A DNA stretch of 64,000 nt from Palsa-504 sp963744005 (GCA_963744005.1 CAVURU010000002.1:62001-126000), one strand, 5' to 3'; shown: positions 36,045 through 44,998, numbered from the stretch's first letter. Numbers and translations: made by a program. The notes: generated by a model not told the origin, from the sequence alone.

Positions 36045-36232
36045 AGGACCCACCCTTGAGCGCCGGAGCCTCTGCCAGCCCAGCGGGCCTGACGGCGAGG
36101 GCCAGGCCACAGGCCAGGCCCGAGTAGCGCGCGGCGAACCTCCACAAAGGCTCACATTGAGCTAATGGATAGGCAAAGGAAGGAACCGCTCAAATCACGT
36201 GCATGGTGAACCGCTTCTCATGACGCATCGCC

Positions 36233-38833
36233 TTAGTTTCGGCTCAACATCCGGGTGATAGAGGCAATCACAGTAATTGCAAGTAGCCACCCCATGCCCC
36301 GTAGACTAGCCGCGAGAACTAGCCAAAGACCATGTGGGTTCCAATTGTTTGCCAGCCCAAGCCCAGGTGCTGGGACTAGCAGGTCTACAGTATAGAGTGC
36401 AGAATTAAATGACGGATGATCACTGATGGACACTGGCGGCGGGTGATGAATGCGAAAGAGCATCCATCCAACAATAAAGGCTATACCCAGGAGAGCAAGC
36501 GCGCGGCCAGGAGAATATCCGTAACCAGCAAGACCATCTTGAACCCATCCCCAAATACGAAGCCACCAGGGATGTTGCCGTCTACGTGCGCGTTGTTTGG
36601 CCAGTAGCACACGACGCGCTTGATCATCGTGGCCAAGCCCTCTATAATATGCGGCCAGCTGCTCATATGGCTGTGCGGCATAGCCCGACGATCTACGCAA
36701 CCAGCTAAGGCGGTCACGGGCCGACAGATACGGATCCAAGTCTCTATAACTGAATCCGCGCAGTTCTAGCGATTGCGGCCAATCAGCAATGTCATCTACT
36801 AGTTCGCCGACATTTGCACCCCACAAACAGACTTCACCCACTGCGCGAAAATCTTTATTGCAGAACATGGCGCCAGTCACGCATAGCCAATCGGCGCTTA
36901 GCGCCGCCCTGCCATTGCCGTCAAGGCGGGCTCGTGAGAATCTGAGTTGATGGCCGATACGTGCGCTGCGGAGACTAATCTCGCCAGTAGACCAGAACCC
37001 ATCCTCACAGGTCATCGAACCGGTGACGGTGAGTTTATCAGCGGTGAGGGCAGGCTCCCCTCCGCCGTCCAGGCGGGCTCCATCGAAGTCAAGATCACCA
37101 TTGATCGTCGCTCCCGACAAGCTAATCTCTCCATTGGCAGTGAACCCCACGCCGCAGATCATGTCGCCACCGGTAGTGAGATTCTCAGCAATAAGCGCCG
37201 TCCCGCCATTGCCGTCGAGCCCGGCTCCTGAGAATCTGAGCTGAGGGCCGATACGTGCGCTGCGGAGACTAATCTCGCCAGTAGACCGGAACCCATCCTC
37301 ACAGGTCATCCAACTGGTGACAATGAGCTCATCAGCGGTGAGGGCAGGCTCCCCTCCGCCGTCCAGGCGGGCTCCATCGAAGTCAAGTTGACCATTGATC
37401 GTCGCTCCGGCCAAGCTAATCTTACCTATGGAAGTGAACCCCACGCCGCAGATCATTCCGCCGCTGACAGTGAGATGGTCAGCAATAAGCGCCGCCCCGC
37501 CATTGCCGTCGAGCCCGGCTCCTGAGAATCTGAGCTGAGGGCCGATGCGCGCGCTGTGGAGACTAATCTCGCCAGTAGACCAGAACCCATCCTCACAGGT
37601 CATCGAACCGGTGACAGTAAGTTTATCAGCGGTGAGGGCAGGCTCCCCTCCGCCGTCCAGGCGGGCTCCATCGAAGTCAAGATCACCATTGATCGTCGCT
37701 CCGGACAAGCTGATTTCACCTTTAGCAGTAAACCCCGTGCCGCAGATCATTCCGCCGCTGACAGTAAGGTTCTCGGCAATAAGCGCCTCCTCACCATTGC
37801 CGTCAAGGTGGGCTCCTGAGAATCTGAGCTGAGGGCCAATGCTCGCGCTGTGAAGGTAAATTTTGCCAATGGACCGGAACCCATCCTCACAGGTCATCGA
37901 GCCGGTGACAGTGAGCATATTTGCTGTGAGAGCAGGCGCCCCTTTACCGTCCAGGCGGGCTCCATCACAGTTAAGCTGACCCTTAATCATTGCTCCGGAC
38001 AAGCTGATTTCACCTTTAGCAGTAAACCCCGTGCCGCAGATCATTCCGCCGCTGAGAGTAAGGTTCTCCGCAACGAGCGCCGGGCCGCCATTGCCATCAA
38101 GCAGGGCTCCGGAAAGATCGAGCTCGGGACCGATACTCGCGCTGTGGAGATGAATCTCGCCCGTGGACTGGAACCCTTCCCTACATACCATCGGACCGGT
38201 GACAGTGAGCGTATCGGCTGTGAGAGCAGGCGCCCCTTTACCGTCCAGGCGGGCTCCATCGAAGTTAAGTTCACTACCGATACTTGCGCCGACAAGTCTT
38301 ATCTCACCATTGGCAGCGAATCCCTCACCGCAAAACATGCTGCCAGTAACAGTCAATCTGTCACCGCTTAGAGCGCAGGCACCCTTTACGGCTTCAAGAT
38401 GAGTTCCACGAAGGTCAATCTGACCAACAACTCTCGCGCCGACCATATCAATCACGCCAACACGGCAATCGTTTAGACTTATTGATCGAGTCGTTGCATT
38501 ATTAAGGTTAACGCCCTGCGGTAGGGCACAGCCATCTAGGCGAAGTGGATATTTCGATTCCATCTCATGAAGATCTATAGTGCCATCAATGTAAGCACCC
38601 CGTATCAAAACTTCACCCGCATGACCAGGTTTAGCCGCTATTACTCCGCAAAGTAGCGCCGACACGACCTCGCCCCGGATTCGCCGGTTTGGGCTCCACT
38701 GGTCGCTCTTCGCGGGATCATCTATGTTCGGATCTCCTTCGCAGAAGTCGGCAAGCAGACCGGTGGGGAAGGCCTCCCACACTCGTTGCTCGGCAACAGA
38801 CAGCTCATTGGCCACGGTCATGGCTAGCATCAT
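36233..38833 (-). CDS. Repeat-built membrane protein with 49-residue units
   Basis: 866 aa. Residues about 1-150 form an N-terminal domain with short beta-solenoid-like turns. Residues about 154-690 hold eleven tandem 49-aa units (last one partial) that alternate between two types, for example TVTGSMTCEDGFWSTGEI and TVSGGMICGTGFTAKGEI, so the true period is 98 residues. The pattern of small, hydrophobic and Gly/Asp residues suggests a right-handed beta-helix. The C-terminal 170 residues carry a basic stretch and two membrane segments (ALALLGIAFIVGWMLFRI and the last 30 residues). Similar proteins in streptomycetes are labelled membrane-associated oxidoreductases, but no cofactor motif is visible. 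Lower GC than neighbours indicates recent transfer. Starts at 38833, 38830 and 38821 are all possible. Confidence 0.8.
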   Translation of the reverse strand: MMLAMTVANELSVAEQRVWEAFPTGLLADFCEGDPNIDDPAKSDQWSPNRRIRGEVVSALLCGVIAAKPGHAGEVLIRGAYIDGTIDLHEMESKYPLRLDGCALPQGVNLNNATTRSISLNDCRVGVIDMVGARVVGQIDLRGTHLEAVKGACALSGDRLTVTGSMFCGEGFAANGEIRLVGASIGSELNFDGARLDGKGAPALTADTLTVTGPMVCREGFQSTGEIHLHSASIGPELDLSGALLDGNGGPALVAENLTLSGGMICGTGFTAKGEISLSGAMIKGQLNCDGARLDGKGAPALTANMLTVTGSMTCEDGFRSIGKIYLHSASIGPQLRFSGAHLDGNGEEALIAENLTVSGGMICGTGFTAKGEISLSGATINGDLDFDGARLDGGGEPALTADKLTVTGSMTCEDGFWSTGEISLHSARIGPQLRFSGAGLDGNGGAALIADHLTVSGGMICGVGFTSIGKISLAGATINGQLDFDGARLDGGGEPALTADELIVTSWMTCEDGFRSTGEISLRSARIGPQLRFSGAGLDGNGGTALIAENLTTGGDMICGVGFTANGEISLSGATINGDLDFDGARLDGGGEPALTADKLTVTGSMTCEDGFWSTGEISLRSARIGHQLRFSRARLDGNGRAALSADWLCVTGAMFCNKDFRAVGEVCLWGANVGELVDDIADWPQSLELRGFSYRDLDPYLSARDRLSWLRRSSGYAAQPYEQLAAYYRGLGHDDQARRVLLAKQRARRRQHPWWLRIWGWVQDGLAGYGYSPGRALALLGIAFIVGWMLFRIHHPPPVSISDHPSFNSALYTVDLLVPAPGLGLANNWNPHGLWLVLAASLRGMGWLLAITVIASITRMLSRN
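36800..38374 (-). repeat. Tandem repeats of 147/294 bp inside the membrane-protein gene
   Basis: Recurring blocks such as GAGGGCAGGCTCCCC appear at 37046, 37340 and 37634, exactly 294 bp apart. The most central units are nearly identical at DNA level, which implies recent unit duplication or homogenisation. Confidence 0.85.
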
Positions 38834-39241
38834 GCGCTATCGGAGCTGCGAGCGTGCCTGTTTCGTGCACCGGCGATCGAGGCAAGCTGTATCACATGCG
38901 GGCCCAGAACAGGCGGAAACTGCGGTCGCCAGCGGCCGTCCACGAACTTCGCGGGCGCGGGAAGGTTTAGCCGCGGCATGAACGAGCCTTACAGATCGGT
39001 CATGAGAGCATGCGCGGGCCATAGACGGGCCAGATCCCACGATGCCAGGCGGACACTCACGGTCGTCAGCGGCTCATCCCGCTAGATGACCAGCATCAAC
39101 ACATCCGCATGTCGGGGTAACCACTGATCACCGATCTTCCAAGCTGGTTCTCCCGTCCCGTAGGCCGACGCTGCCTAGGCCTGGGAACGGTGAGACTCTC
39201 GAAATAGCTGACCTCGGACGATTGCGGTGGATGGCTGCCCC
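38834..39241. other. Region without a supported gene
   Basis: Short frames only, with no RNA gene. It probably contains the promoter of the repeat protein (near 38900) and debris; it separates that gene from the sco1 end. Confidence 0.45.
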
Positions 39242-40090
39242 TTAGGACAGGACCTGCAGGTTCGCACCGGTGAGCCAGGACAGGGGTTGCAGTGCCTGGG
39301 GCGCAGTCCAGGAATCGGCGGCCGGGTCATTGAGGTGCTCGCGGCCGATCTGGTTGAGGAACTTGTCCAGCTTGGCGGGCAGGAGGTGCTTCTGGGTGTT
39401 GGGCGGCCCCACGATGAGAAAGCGCTCCTTGCCGCTTTTATCGAGATAGACGAGCACGTCCTGGTGGTCGACGTCGTAGGTGAGCTTCTGCCCGGTCCAC
39501 CAGTCGAACCCGGCGGGCGAGTCCTCGTCTTGCTTCTGGTACCAGGCCCCGAAGTACTTCCAGACCTGGGCGATCACCGCGGGACTGGCAGTGAGGAACG
39601 ACCAGTTCGGCGAGGCGTCGAACAACTTGCGGTACGCGCTGAGCCGGGCCGGGGTGTCGCGCTGCGGATCCACGGTCAGCTCGATGAACTGGACCTGACC
39701 GGCCAGGTGAGCAGCCGCAACGGCCCTGTCCATCTGACCGATATTCGCCGAAATCATCGGGCAGATGTCCTGGCACAAGGTGAGGAAGTCGGCGAGGACC
39801 ACGGTCTTCCCCCGGAAAGCAGCCAGGCTCGTGGCCCGGCCGGTCTCATCGGTCAGCGGCGCGTTGGCCACAGCTGCGGGGATCTGCGAGTCCAGCACGG
39901 TCCCGATCGTCGCGGGAGGCGGGCCCGGCGACGCCGGAGTTTGTGCGGTCGTGCTGGTGCCGCATCCGGCGAGCAGCGCTGCTGTACCCGCCACGCACGC
40001 GACCAGGCTGCACCATCCAGTGGTCCGCCGCCGGATTCCGGAAGCGGCGGCCGGTGCCGGTGCCTGCGAGAACTGGAGTCGTCTGGCCAT
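39242..40090 (-). CDS. SCO1/SenC-family copper chaperone lipoprotein
   Basis: 282 aa. The N-terminus has a signal peptide with lipobox LLAGC (Cys near residue 43). The thioredoxin-like fold has the copper-binding CxxxC in FLTLCQDICPM and a later His in DVDHQDVLVYLD, as in SCO1. It delivers copper to the CuA site of cytochrome oxidase on the outer face of the membrane, or acts in redox protection. It is divergent from ctaG with a 59-bp gap; both lie inside the AICE repeats. Confidence 0.9.
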   Translation of the reverse strand: MARRLQFSQAPAPAAASGIRRRTTGWCSLVACVAGTAALLAGCGTSTTAQTPASPGPPPATIGTVLDSQIPAAVANAPLTDETGRATSLAAFRGKTVVLADFLTLCQDICPMISANIGQMDRAVAAAHLAGQVQFIELTVDPQRDTPARLSAYRKLFDASPNWSFLTASPAVIAQVWKYFGAWYQKQDEDSPAGFDWWTGQKLTYDVDHQDVLVYLDKSGKERFLIVGPPNTQKHLLPAKLDKFLNQIGREHLNDPAADSWTAPQALQPLSWLTGANLQVLS

Positions 40091-40149
40091 GCCCCTGAAA
40101 CTACTACACAGTGTCGTATTAGAAGGGACGGGGGAGTAATCTCGGCGGC

Positions 40150-41170
40150 ATGGACGAGGACCCGCTGCCCCCGGCGAGCCTGGCCGAGCTGGTCACCCGC
40201 TGGCAGTTCGCGCCGCTGGTAACCGGCTTCGTGATTCTCATGGCCGCCCTGTACTTGTGGGGCGTGCTGCGGGTCCGGCACCGGCATCCGGCCCGCCCGT
40301 GGCCGCTGTGGCGGACCGCGTTGTTCCTCGGCGGCCTGGCCGTCGTGGTCATCGCGACCCAGAGCGGCGTCGGCAGCTATGACGACGTCCTGTTCTGGGA
40401 TCACATGATCCAGCACCTGCTGCTGCTCATGGTGGCCCCGCCGCTGCTGGTGCTGGGGGAACCGGCCACGCTGCTGCTGCACGCCAGCCGGAACCCGCTG
40501 CACACCTGGACCAAGAAGCTCCTGCGCTCCCGCGTGGTGACCGCGATCACCTGGCCCCCGTTCGGCGTCGCCGCTGTACGTCGGCGTCATCGTGGGCACC
40601 CACCTGACCAGCTTCATGAACGTGGTGCTCTCGCACGAGGCGGTGCACAACGCCGAGCATGTCCTGTACCTGATCGCGGGTTACCTGTACTTCCTGCCCC
40701 TGCTGGGACGAGAGCCCATCCGGTGGCGGGTCTCCTACCCGACGAGGATCTTCCTGCTCTTCCTGGCCATGCCGGTAGATGCCTTCACCGGCCTGGTCCT
40801 CGGCTCAGAAGGCAGCAACCCGTTCCCGGAACTAGCCCAGGACCGCCCGGCCTGGGCACCGAGCCCGCTCACCGACGTGCACATCGGCGGCGCGATCATG
40901 TGGGTCGGCGGCGCGGGCCTCATGTTCGCCATCATGATGACGGTCTTCTTCGCTTGGACCCGGACCACCCGAGCTGACGGCGGCCTCGGCTGGCTGGAGA
41001 CCGCACGCCGCACCAACTTCGCCGCGGTGGTCGGCGCGCGGCAGGAAAAGGAAAACGGCACCAAACCGGCCCGGGCGGCCACGTCCAGCGGAGGCGAGAG
41101 CGTCGATGACGAGGAGCACCTGGCCGCCTACAACGCCTACCTGGCCCGGCTCAACAAGGAGCCCGAATAG
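40150..41170 (+). CDS. ctaG: CtaG-type cytochrome oxidase assembly membrane protein, one frameshift
   Basis: About 340 aa when joined. Multiple membrane segments (APLVTGFVILMAALYLWGVL, MIQHLLLLMVAPPLLVLGEP, and after the break YLIAGYLYFLPLLG). The His-rich texts FWDHMIQHLLL and VLSHEAVHNAEH are the conserved copper-related positions of the caa3_CtaG family. The frame changes near 40575 and continues without loss. Together with the divergent SCO1 it forms a copper and oxidase assembly module. Confidence 0.85.
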
Positions 41171-41249
41171 CAAGAAGCGGCGAGCGGCGCGAACTGCCAT
41201 CGGGCTCAAGCCATACCTGGAAGAGCATGCCGTCGAAGAACGCGGCATG

Positions 41250-41268
41250 AGTAACCAACTGAGTAACG
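41250..41268 (+). repeat. Putative integrase arm-type site, right
   Basis: GAGTAACCAACTGAGTAAC differs by one base from 27366-27384. It lies 93 bp inside the right att core, so the pair of ends belongs to one element. Confidence 0.5.
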
Positions 41269-41361
41269 ATCGCAGCCGACAGCGACGGACACCAGCGGAC
41301 GAGGGTGAACGGCACGTAGCAGTTCAGCAAGAAGATCCGAAAGTACAGGCCATAAGCAGCA

Positions 41362-41417
41362 TTCCCTGACACGGAAGAGGTCACAGGTTCAAATCCTGTA
41401 CGGCCCACCAGATCACA
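41362..41417 (+). repeat. attR: copy of the tRNA-Val(GAC) 3' end
   Basis: 56 bp identical to 27271-27326. The tRNA 5' half is absent, so it is not a tRNA gene. Confidence 0.9.
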
Positions 41418-41526
41418 AGAATAAATCGAAAGTACCGAACAGCCTCCGGGGGCCGTTCCGGGGGCCGAGATGTCCCAGCAGCTGCCTTGTTCAATACGGC
41501 GGAACCCATCGGCAGGTGCGAGGGGT

Positions 41527-41553
41527 AAGTCGGCCTGTAGGCCGGGTTCTGTC
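41527..41553 (-). ncRNA. Fragment resembling the 3' end of RNase P RNA
   Basis: The minus strand reads GACAGAACCCGGCCTACAGG and continues CCGACTT, matching the universally conserved 3' strand of bacterial RNase P RNA (P4/P1 region). Upstream sequence on that strand does not continue as RNase P, so only the 3' end is here. It could be a relic of an element that used rnpB, or a displaced gene end. Confidence 0.4.
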
Positions 41554-41732
41554 AGGTGACTTTCATGACCTGGTGGTACGCTCCCAGAAGCTAGCTGACC
41601 TGCGGTTTTACCTCGCATGACTTCTCATCCGTTCACGCATCTTTCCAGCGTCTGACGGAACTGGGCCGGAACTGGAAGAGCAAGCTGTGACCAGGCAGGC
41701 GGCACGGATGACGGCGAGGCTGACCTCACGCT

Positions 41733-41904
41733 CATGACCGATGTCACTGTCGCCTCACTGGCCGAATCCCTGGGCTACGCCTCAGAAAGCTCATTCAGCC
41801 ACGCCTTCCAACGGGTCCTCGGAGTCTCACCCGGCCGCTATCGCCGCGCCGCTCACATCGAGATATCCGCCCGCGGGGTCGCCGAGCAGCCAGGTAATCC
41901 GTGA
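41733..41904 (+). pseudogene. AraC-family HTH, C-terminal fragment
   Basis: The frame reads VTVASLAESLGYASESSFSH followed by AFQRVLGVSPGRYRR, the second HTH of an AraC regulator, and stops at 41904. No N-terminal part exists upstream. Confidence 0.75.
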
Positions 41905-41920
41905 CAGAGATAGCCTTCCT

Positions 41921-42571
41921 ATGCGGCACAATGCAGCTGTGCAGGCAACGGTCTCTTGTTTCCTCGAGGCGGCAGCGGCTGCGGCCGGACTGCTGGCTGC
42001 CCCCGAGGTCGGGCAGCACTGGGGCGAGGCCAGCGTGCTGGAACATTTCCCGGTCGCTGGCCTGGCCGGTCATTTTCTTCGCGCCCTCACCACCGTCGAG
42101 ACCTACCTCGGCTCCGCGCCACCTGACGGGCCCGCCATCACCGCAGGCGAATACTTCATCCGGGTGGCCTCCAGCGATATCGACGCGCCGGCGAACCAGG
42201 CCATCAGGGCACGGGGCCTGGAGATGGCGGCTGGCGGCCCGGCCCAGGTCGCCGATGCGGCCCGGGACGCCTGCGAGCGGCTGTCGGCCAGGCTGCCCGG
42301 AGAGGACCCCGGGCAGCACGTGGCTGTCGCCGGCGGCCTGGTGCTGACGCTGGATGAGTACCTTCGCACCCGGATGGTAGAACTGGTCATTCACGGCGAC
42401 GACCTGGCCGAAAGCGTCGGCCTGGTCTTCAGCCCGATCTCGCCGGATCTCGCCGCCACCGTGATCAGCACGCTTGTGCAGATAGCTCGCCTGCGTCACG
42501 GTGACATGGCCGTGTTGCGAGCGCTGACCCGACGCGAACGCGACCTGGTGCAGGCGCTGCGGGTCTTCTAG
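41921..42571 (+). CDS. Maleylpyruvate isomerase/DinB-fold protein, mycothiol-dependent type
   Basis: 216 aa from ATG 41921. A helical DinB-like bundle with VLEHFPVAGLAGHFLRALTT near residue 40 and the C-terminal VELVIHGDDLAESVGL typical of this actinobacterial family. The His of LAGH and the HGDD motif are possible metal ligands. Members include mycothiol-dependent maleylpyruvate isomerase and mycothiol transferases; the substrate here is unknown. Confidence 0.75.
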   Translation: MRHNAAVQATVSCFLEAAAAAAGLLAAPEVGQHWGEASVLEHFPVAGLAGHFLRALTTVETYLGSAPPDGPAITAGEYFIRVASSDIDAPANQAIRARGLEMAAGGPAQVADAARDACERLSARLPGEDPGQHVAVAGGLVLTLDEYLRTRMVELVIHGDDLAESVGLVFSPISPDLAATVISTLVQIARLRHGDMAVLRALTRRERDLVQALRVF

Positions 42572-42776
42572 CTCCCGTGCCCGGCGGCGGAGGCCAGGCG
42601 CCCGGAGGCCTGATGAGCCAGCCCCGAAGACGGCGTCTTTCTAGGCCAGGAAACGAAGAGGCGCCCGTCCGGATCCTGCCCGGGCGGGCGTCTTGCCGCC
42701 AGCAGCAGCCTTCACCGGATCTCGGCTGACAGCGGGCTTCGGCCAGGCGGCGATCACCCCCTTGCAATAGGGTCCT

Positions 42777-43415
42777 CTAGGGTGCGGCAGCACCGAAGCG
42801 ATCTGCCGCCGCCCGGACAATAATGTCGACGCATGCCTCTGCGGACAGGACGGTACTGTCGAGAATCACGTGATACAGCCGGGGGTCACCCTGCCGGGCG
42901 TTGAAAAACACCCGGGCGTAGGCCTCCCTGGCGCTGTCCACTTCCCGCTGCCCCTGCCGGGCGGCCGCCTCCTCGATACCCAGGGCCATCACCTGGGCAA
43001 TCCGTGCCTCCACCGGGCCGTCCAGGCGCACGCACAGCACGTCGGGCCGGGCGCCGAGCACGACCATTCCCGCCCGCCCTAGAACGACGGCTCCAGTGGT
43101 ATCGGCTATGTACTGCAGCTGGGCTTCAGTCGCTGCCCGGAATTGCACGGGCATGAGCGGCAGATCCTCGGGCGACACAACCGGCCCGACGGGCACTCCA
43201 ATGTTGGCGAACGCTACCGCGATCCGCTCCCAGCGGCCGGGCGGGTGCTCATCGAGGCTCTCGGCCACGTCTTCGGGCAGGCCGAGCTCGCGGGCGGCAG
43301 CAGTGGTCGGGACGGCGCGATCGACGAACGGAAGCTGCAGCCGCCCGGCCAGCGCGCGGCCCACCTTATCGCCGTGCGCACCATAGGACGCCGACAGCGT
43401 CACCACCCCTCGCAT
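42777..43415 (-). CDS. Cytidylate kinase-like family protein
   Basis: 212 aa. The N-terminal loop SASYGAHGDKVGRALAGRLQ stands where the P-loop of cytidylate kinase-like proteins lies (usually S-x-x-x-G-S-G-G), with Ala-His in place of Ser-Gly. Later text AVVLGRAGMVVLGARPDVLC and VRLDGPVEARI fits the fold. The true substrate is not established for this family. Confidence 0.7.
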   Translation of the reverse strand: MRGVVTLSASYGAHGDKVGRALAGRLQLPFVDRAVPTTAAARELGLPEDVAESLDEHPPGRWERIAVAFANIGVPVGPVVSPEDLPLMPVQFRAATEAQLQYIADTTGAVVLGRAGMVVLGARPDVLCVRLDGPVEARIAQVMALGIEEAAARQGQREVDSAREAYARVFFNARQGDPRLYHVILDSTVLSAEACVDIIVRAAADRFGAAAP

Positions 43416-43787
43416 AAGCCCATTTCAGCACACGAGGAGAGGATCTGCGGCGCACAGTCCGGCGAGGCCCGGTATTGCCCCGGCCGATGCCGCCGGGCCT
43501 GCGCGCCCGTGCCGTCAAGAAGACCTGCTGCGCCAGCAGGAGGCAGCCAAGCGCCATTACTGGTCCCGCCGATACGCCGAGGCGCTCAGAGCGCTCGAGA
43601 GCCAGTCCTGGAGCTGAAATCGCAGTTCGCGGACGAGGCTGGCAATGCCCGGATCCGGCTCCGCCGCCAGGCGGCTCCCCCGCGGCGCGTAAGCGAGCGG
43701 AGGTGCCCGCCGGTGATTAATACCCGGTAATAGGCATCGAGGAGTTGAACGGTCCATGAGCCGGGGGCCTGGATGGAAGATGGTCTT
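43416..43787. other. Region without a supported gene
   Basis: A plus-strand stretch at about 43510-43617 reads EDLLRQQEAAKRHYWSRRYA and ends in a stop, perhaps the tail of a lost gene. Nothing else is recognisable. Confidence 0.35.
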
Positions 43788-44027
43788 TCACTCTCCCGCC
43801 TGCTGTAGCTCACGCTCGAGCTCGGCCAGCAGCTTATCGGCATCCAGCCGGGCCTTCTCCTCGGCGAGCTGCACGATGGCGATCGCCCGCACGCGGGTAA
43901 ACCGGCGGCCGGGCCATCCGGAGACGATCCAGGAGCCGAAGCCGGCTGCCACCGGGTACTGAGAGAAGTCGGCACGGGTAGTAACGAGGTCGGACGTTAT
44001 CGCGCTGTCCGTGATCGTGAGCGCCAT
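43788..44027 (-). CDS. Small hypothetical protein
   Basis: 79 aa. MALTITDSAITSDLVTTRAD, then a strand pair around GSWIVSGWPGRRFTR and a C-terminal charged helix (AEEKARLDADKLLAELEREL). It reads like a complete small globular protein, family unknown. Confidence 0.5.
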   Translation of the reverse strand: MALTITDSAITSDLVTTRADFSQYPVAAGFGSWIVSGWPGRRFTRVRAIAIVQLAEEKARLDADKLLAELERELQQAGE

Positions 44028-44582
44028 CGATCAGCCTTCCTCAGATGAGCCGATGTCCACTGGGCCGGGCACCGCGTGCGCCGCGGCGGCATGGAGTGGG
44101 AAGTGTACTTTGTCCTGCGCCTCGATATCTCCGGTATAGGCGTACTGCCTTCGTGGGCACCTTGCTGTCTACGTGGGCCCTAGCCAGCAGCAGCTCACCC
44201 GAGCCGCGGCACTCGGACCCAGTGCGGGGTACCGGGTGGTGTAGTGCACGGCCAGCAGCCGCGGCTAAAAGCAGCTGCGCTTCGGGCGCCTGTCAGGCGG
44301 CCCGGGACACGTAGAACGGCCCCCGACAGGCCGATGCTCCAGCCCAGACGCGCCATTACTGCGCGCCTCCATCAGTTCAGCCAGCCGGGCACGCGCGCCG
44401 GCGAGAAGATCGCGCGCCTGACGGGTACGCCGGGAAGCTCTCCGCCGATCTTGTCAGTGCTGTTAATGACTCAAAGGGCAATGTCCAGCGACGTCCGACA
44501 ACCCTCCAGCTGTACCTTCTAATCAGCGGGTCATGAGACGACCGCCTCTCGAATCATATATTAATTCCAGGCATGTCCGAGG
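44028..44582. other. Region without a supported gene
   Basis: No coding bias, no RNA gene. Probably debris of an earlier element. Confidence 0.45.
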
Positions 44583-44723
44583 TCAGTTGAACAACCGGTC
44601 CGTCACTTCAGCGCTGCGCCGAAGTGACGGGACGATTACCTTCCGATAGACCCTCTCGGTCGTGTTGATGCCTTTGTGCCCAACGAGGTCGGCGATGTCC
44701 TCGATCGGCACCCCGTCGGAGCC
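44583..44723 (-). pseudogene. Second tyrosine integrase, C-terminal remnant
   Basis: The minus strand reads SDGVPIEDIADLVGHKGINT then TERVYRKVIVPS and stops at 44583. This is the catalytic end of an integrase related to, but distinct from, the intact one at 27384 (LVGHTGTSTTETVYRKQLRP). It lies 57 bp from the att fragment at 44780, marking a second, dead element. Confidence 0.8.
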
Positions 44724-44764
44724 TCATATTTCCTGATGCATTTCACGGCGGGGTCACTATCCAA

Positions 44765-44826
44765 GCCGGAATGTCGACACCCTGACGCGGAAGAGGTCAC
44801 AGGTTCAAATCCTGTACGGCCCACCA
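44765..44826 (+). repeat. att scar: tRNA-Val(GAC) 3' end with element arm
   Basis: 44780-44826 matches the tRNA 3' end with one change (A to G at 44787). The preceding arm GCCGGAATGTCGACAC (44765-44780) recurs at 51995 and 53822, but not at 41362. Confidence 0.8.
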
Positions 44827-44998
44827 AATCATGCACTTGGCCAGTATGCAACTATCTGTTGCCAACCGCAGACGACGTTTGCCCCTCAGCAGGCACTATT
44901 AGCTGCCGAGAACCGCCACGTGAGCGCGCTTTCGCTGGGCTATCACCTGATGGCGGCCCATCCGTAGCCCGTTCAGGTCAGTGGCGGTGGTGCACTTG

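Larger units (their letters stand above)
35580..36232. other. Noncoding region with strong hairpins
   Basis: About 650 bp without a supported gene. Besides the two hairpins listed separately, it is very GC-rich with many short palindromes up to 36060 and then changes to the more AT-rich composition of the repeat-protein gene. It may hold a replication or transfer origin, or be a junction between two acquired segments. Confidence 0.5.
27271..41417. mobile_element. 14-kb actinomycete integrative and conjugative element (AICE)
   Basis: Flanked by a perfect 56-bp direct repeat of the tRNA-Val(GAC) 3' end. It encodes Int, Xis, a RepSA-type replication initiator, an FtsK-like DNA translocase, a membrane protein and a GntR-type regulator in the order known from pSAM2-like elements. 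A related 19-bp sequence near each end (27366-27384 and 41250-41268) fits integrase arm sites. Cargo on the right half is an XRE-deformylase fusion, a repeat membrane protein, SCO1 and CtaG. RepSA carries a frameshift, so current mobility is uncertain. Confidence 0.85.

Noticed and set aside
36800..38374. Regular repeats resembling a CRISPR array
   Set aside because: The repeats are in-frame 147/294-bp coding units within a single large ORF, far longer than CRISPR repeats, with no unique spacers and no cas genes.
41151..41618. ORFs containing LVGRTGFEPVTSS over tRNA-derived sequence, also at 26577-27341 and 44636-44851
   Set aside because: This text is the reverse-strand translation of the tRNA-Val(GAC) 3' end and recurs only because that sequence is repeated.
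44780..44826. Additional tRNA-Val genes at 41362, 44780 and 53839
   Set aside because: The D arm and acceptor 5' half are missing in all three, so none can fold into a tRNA.
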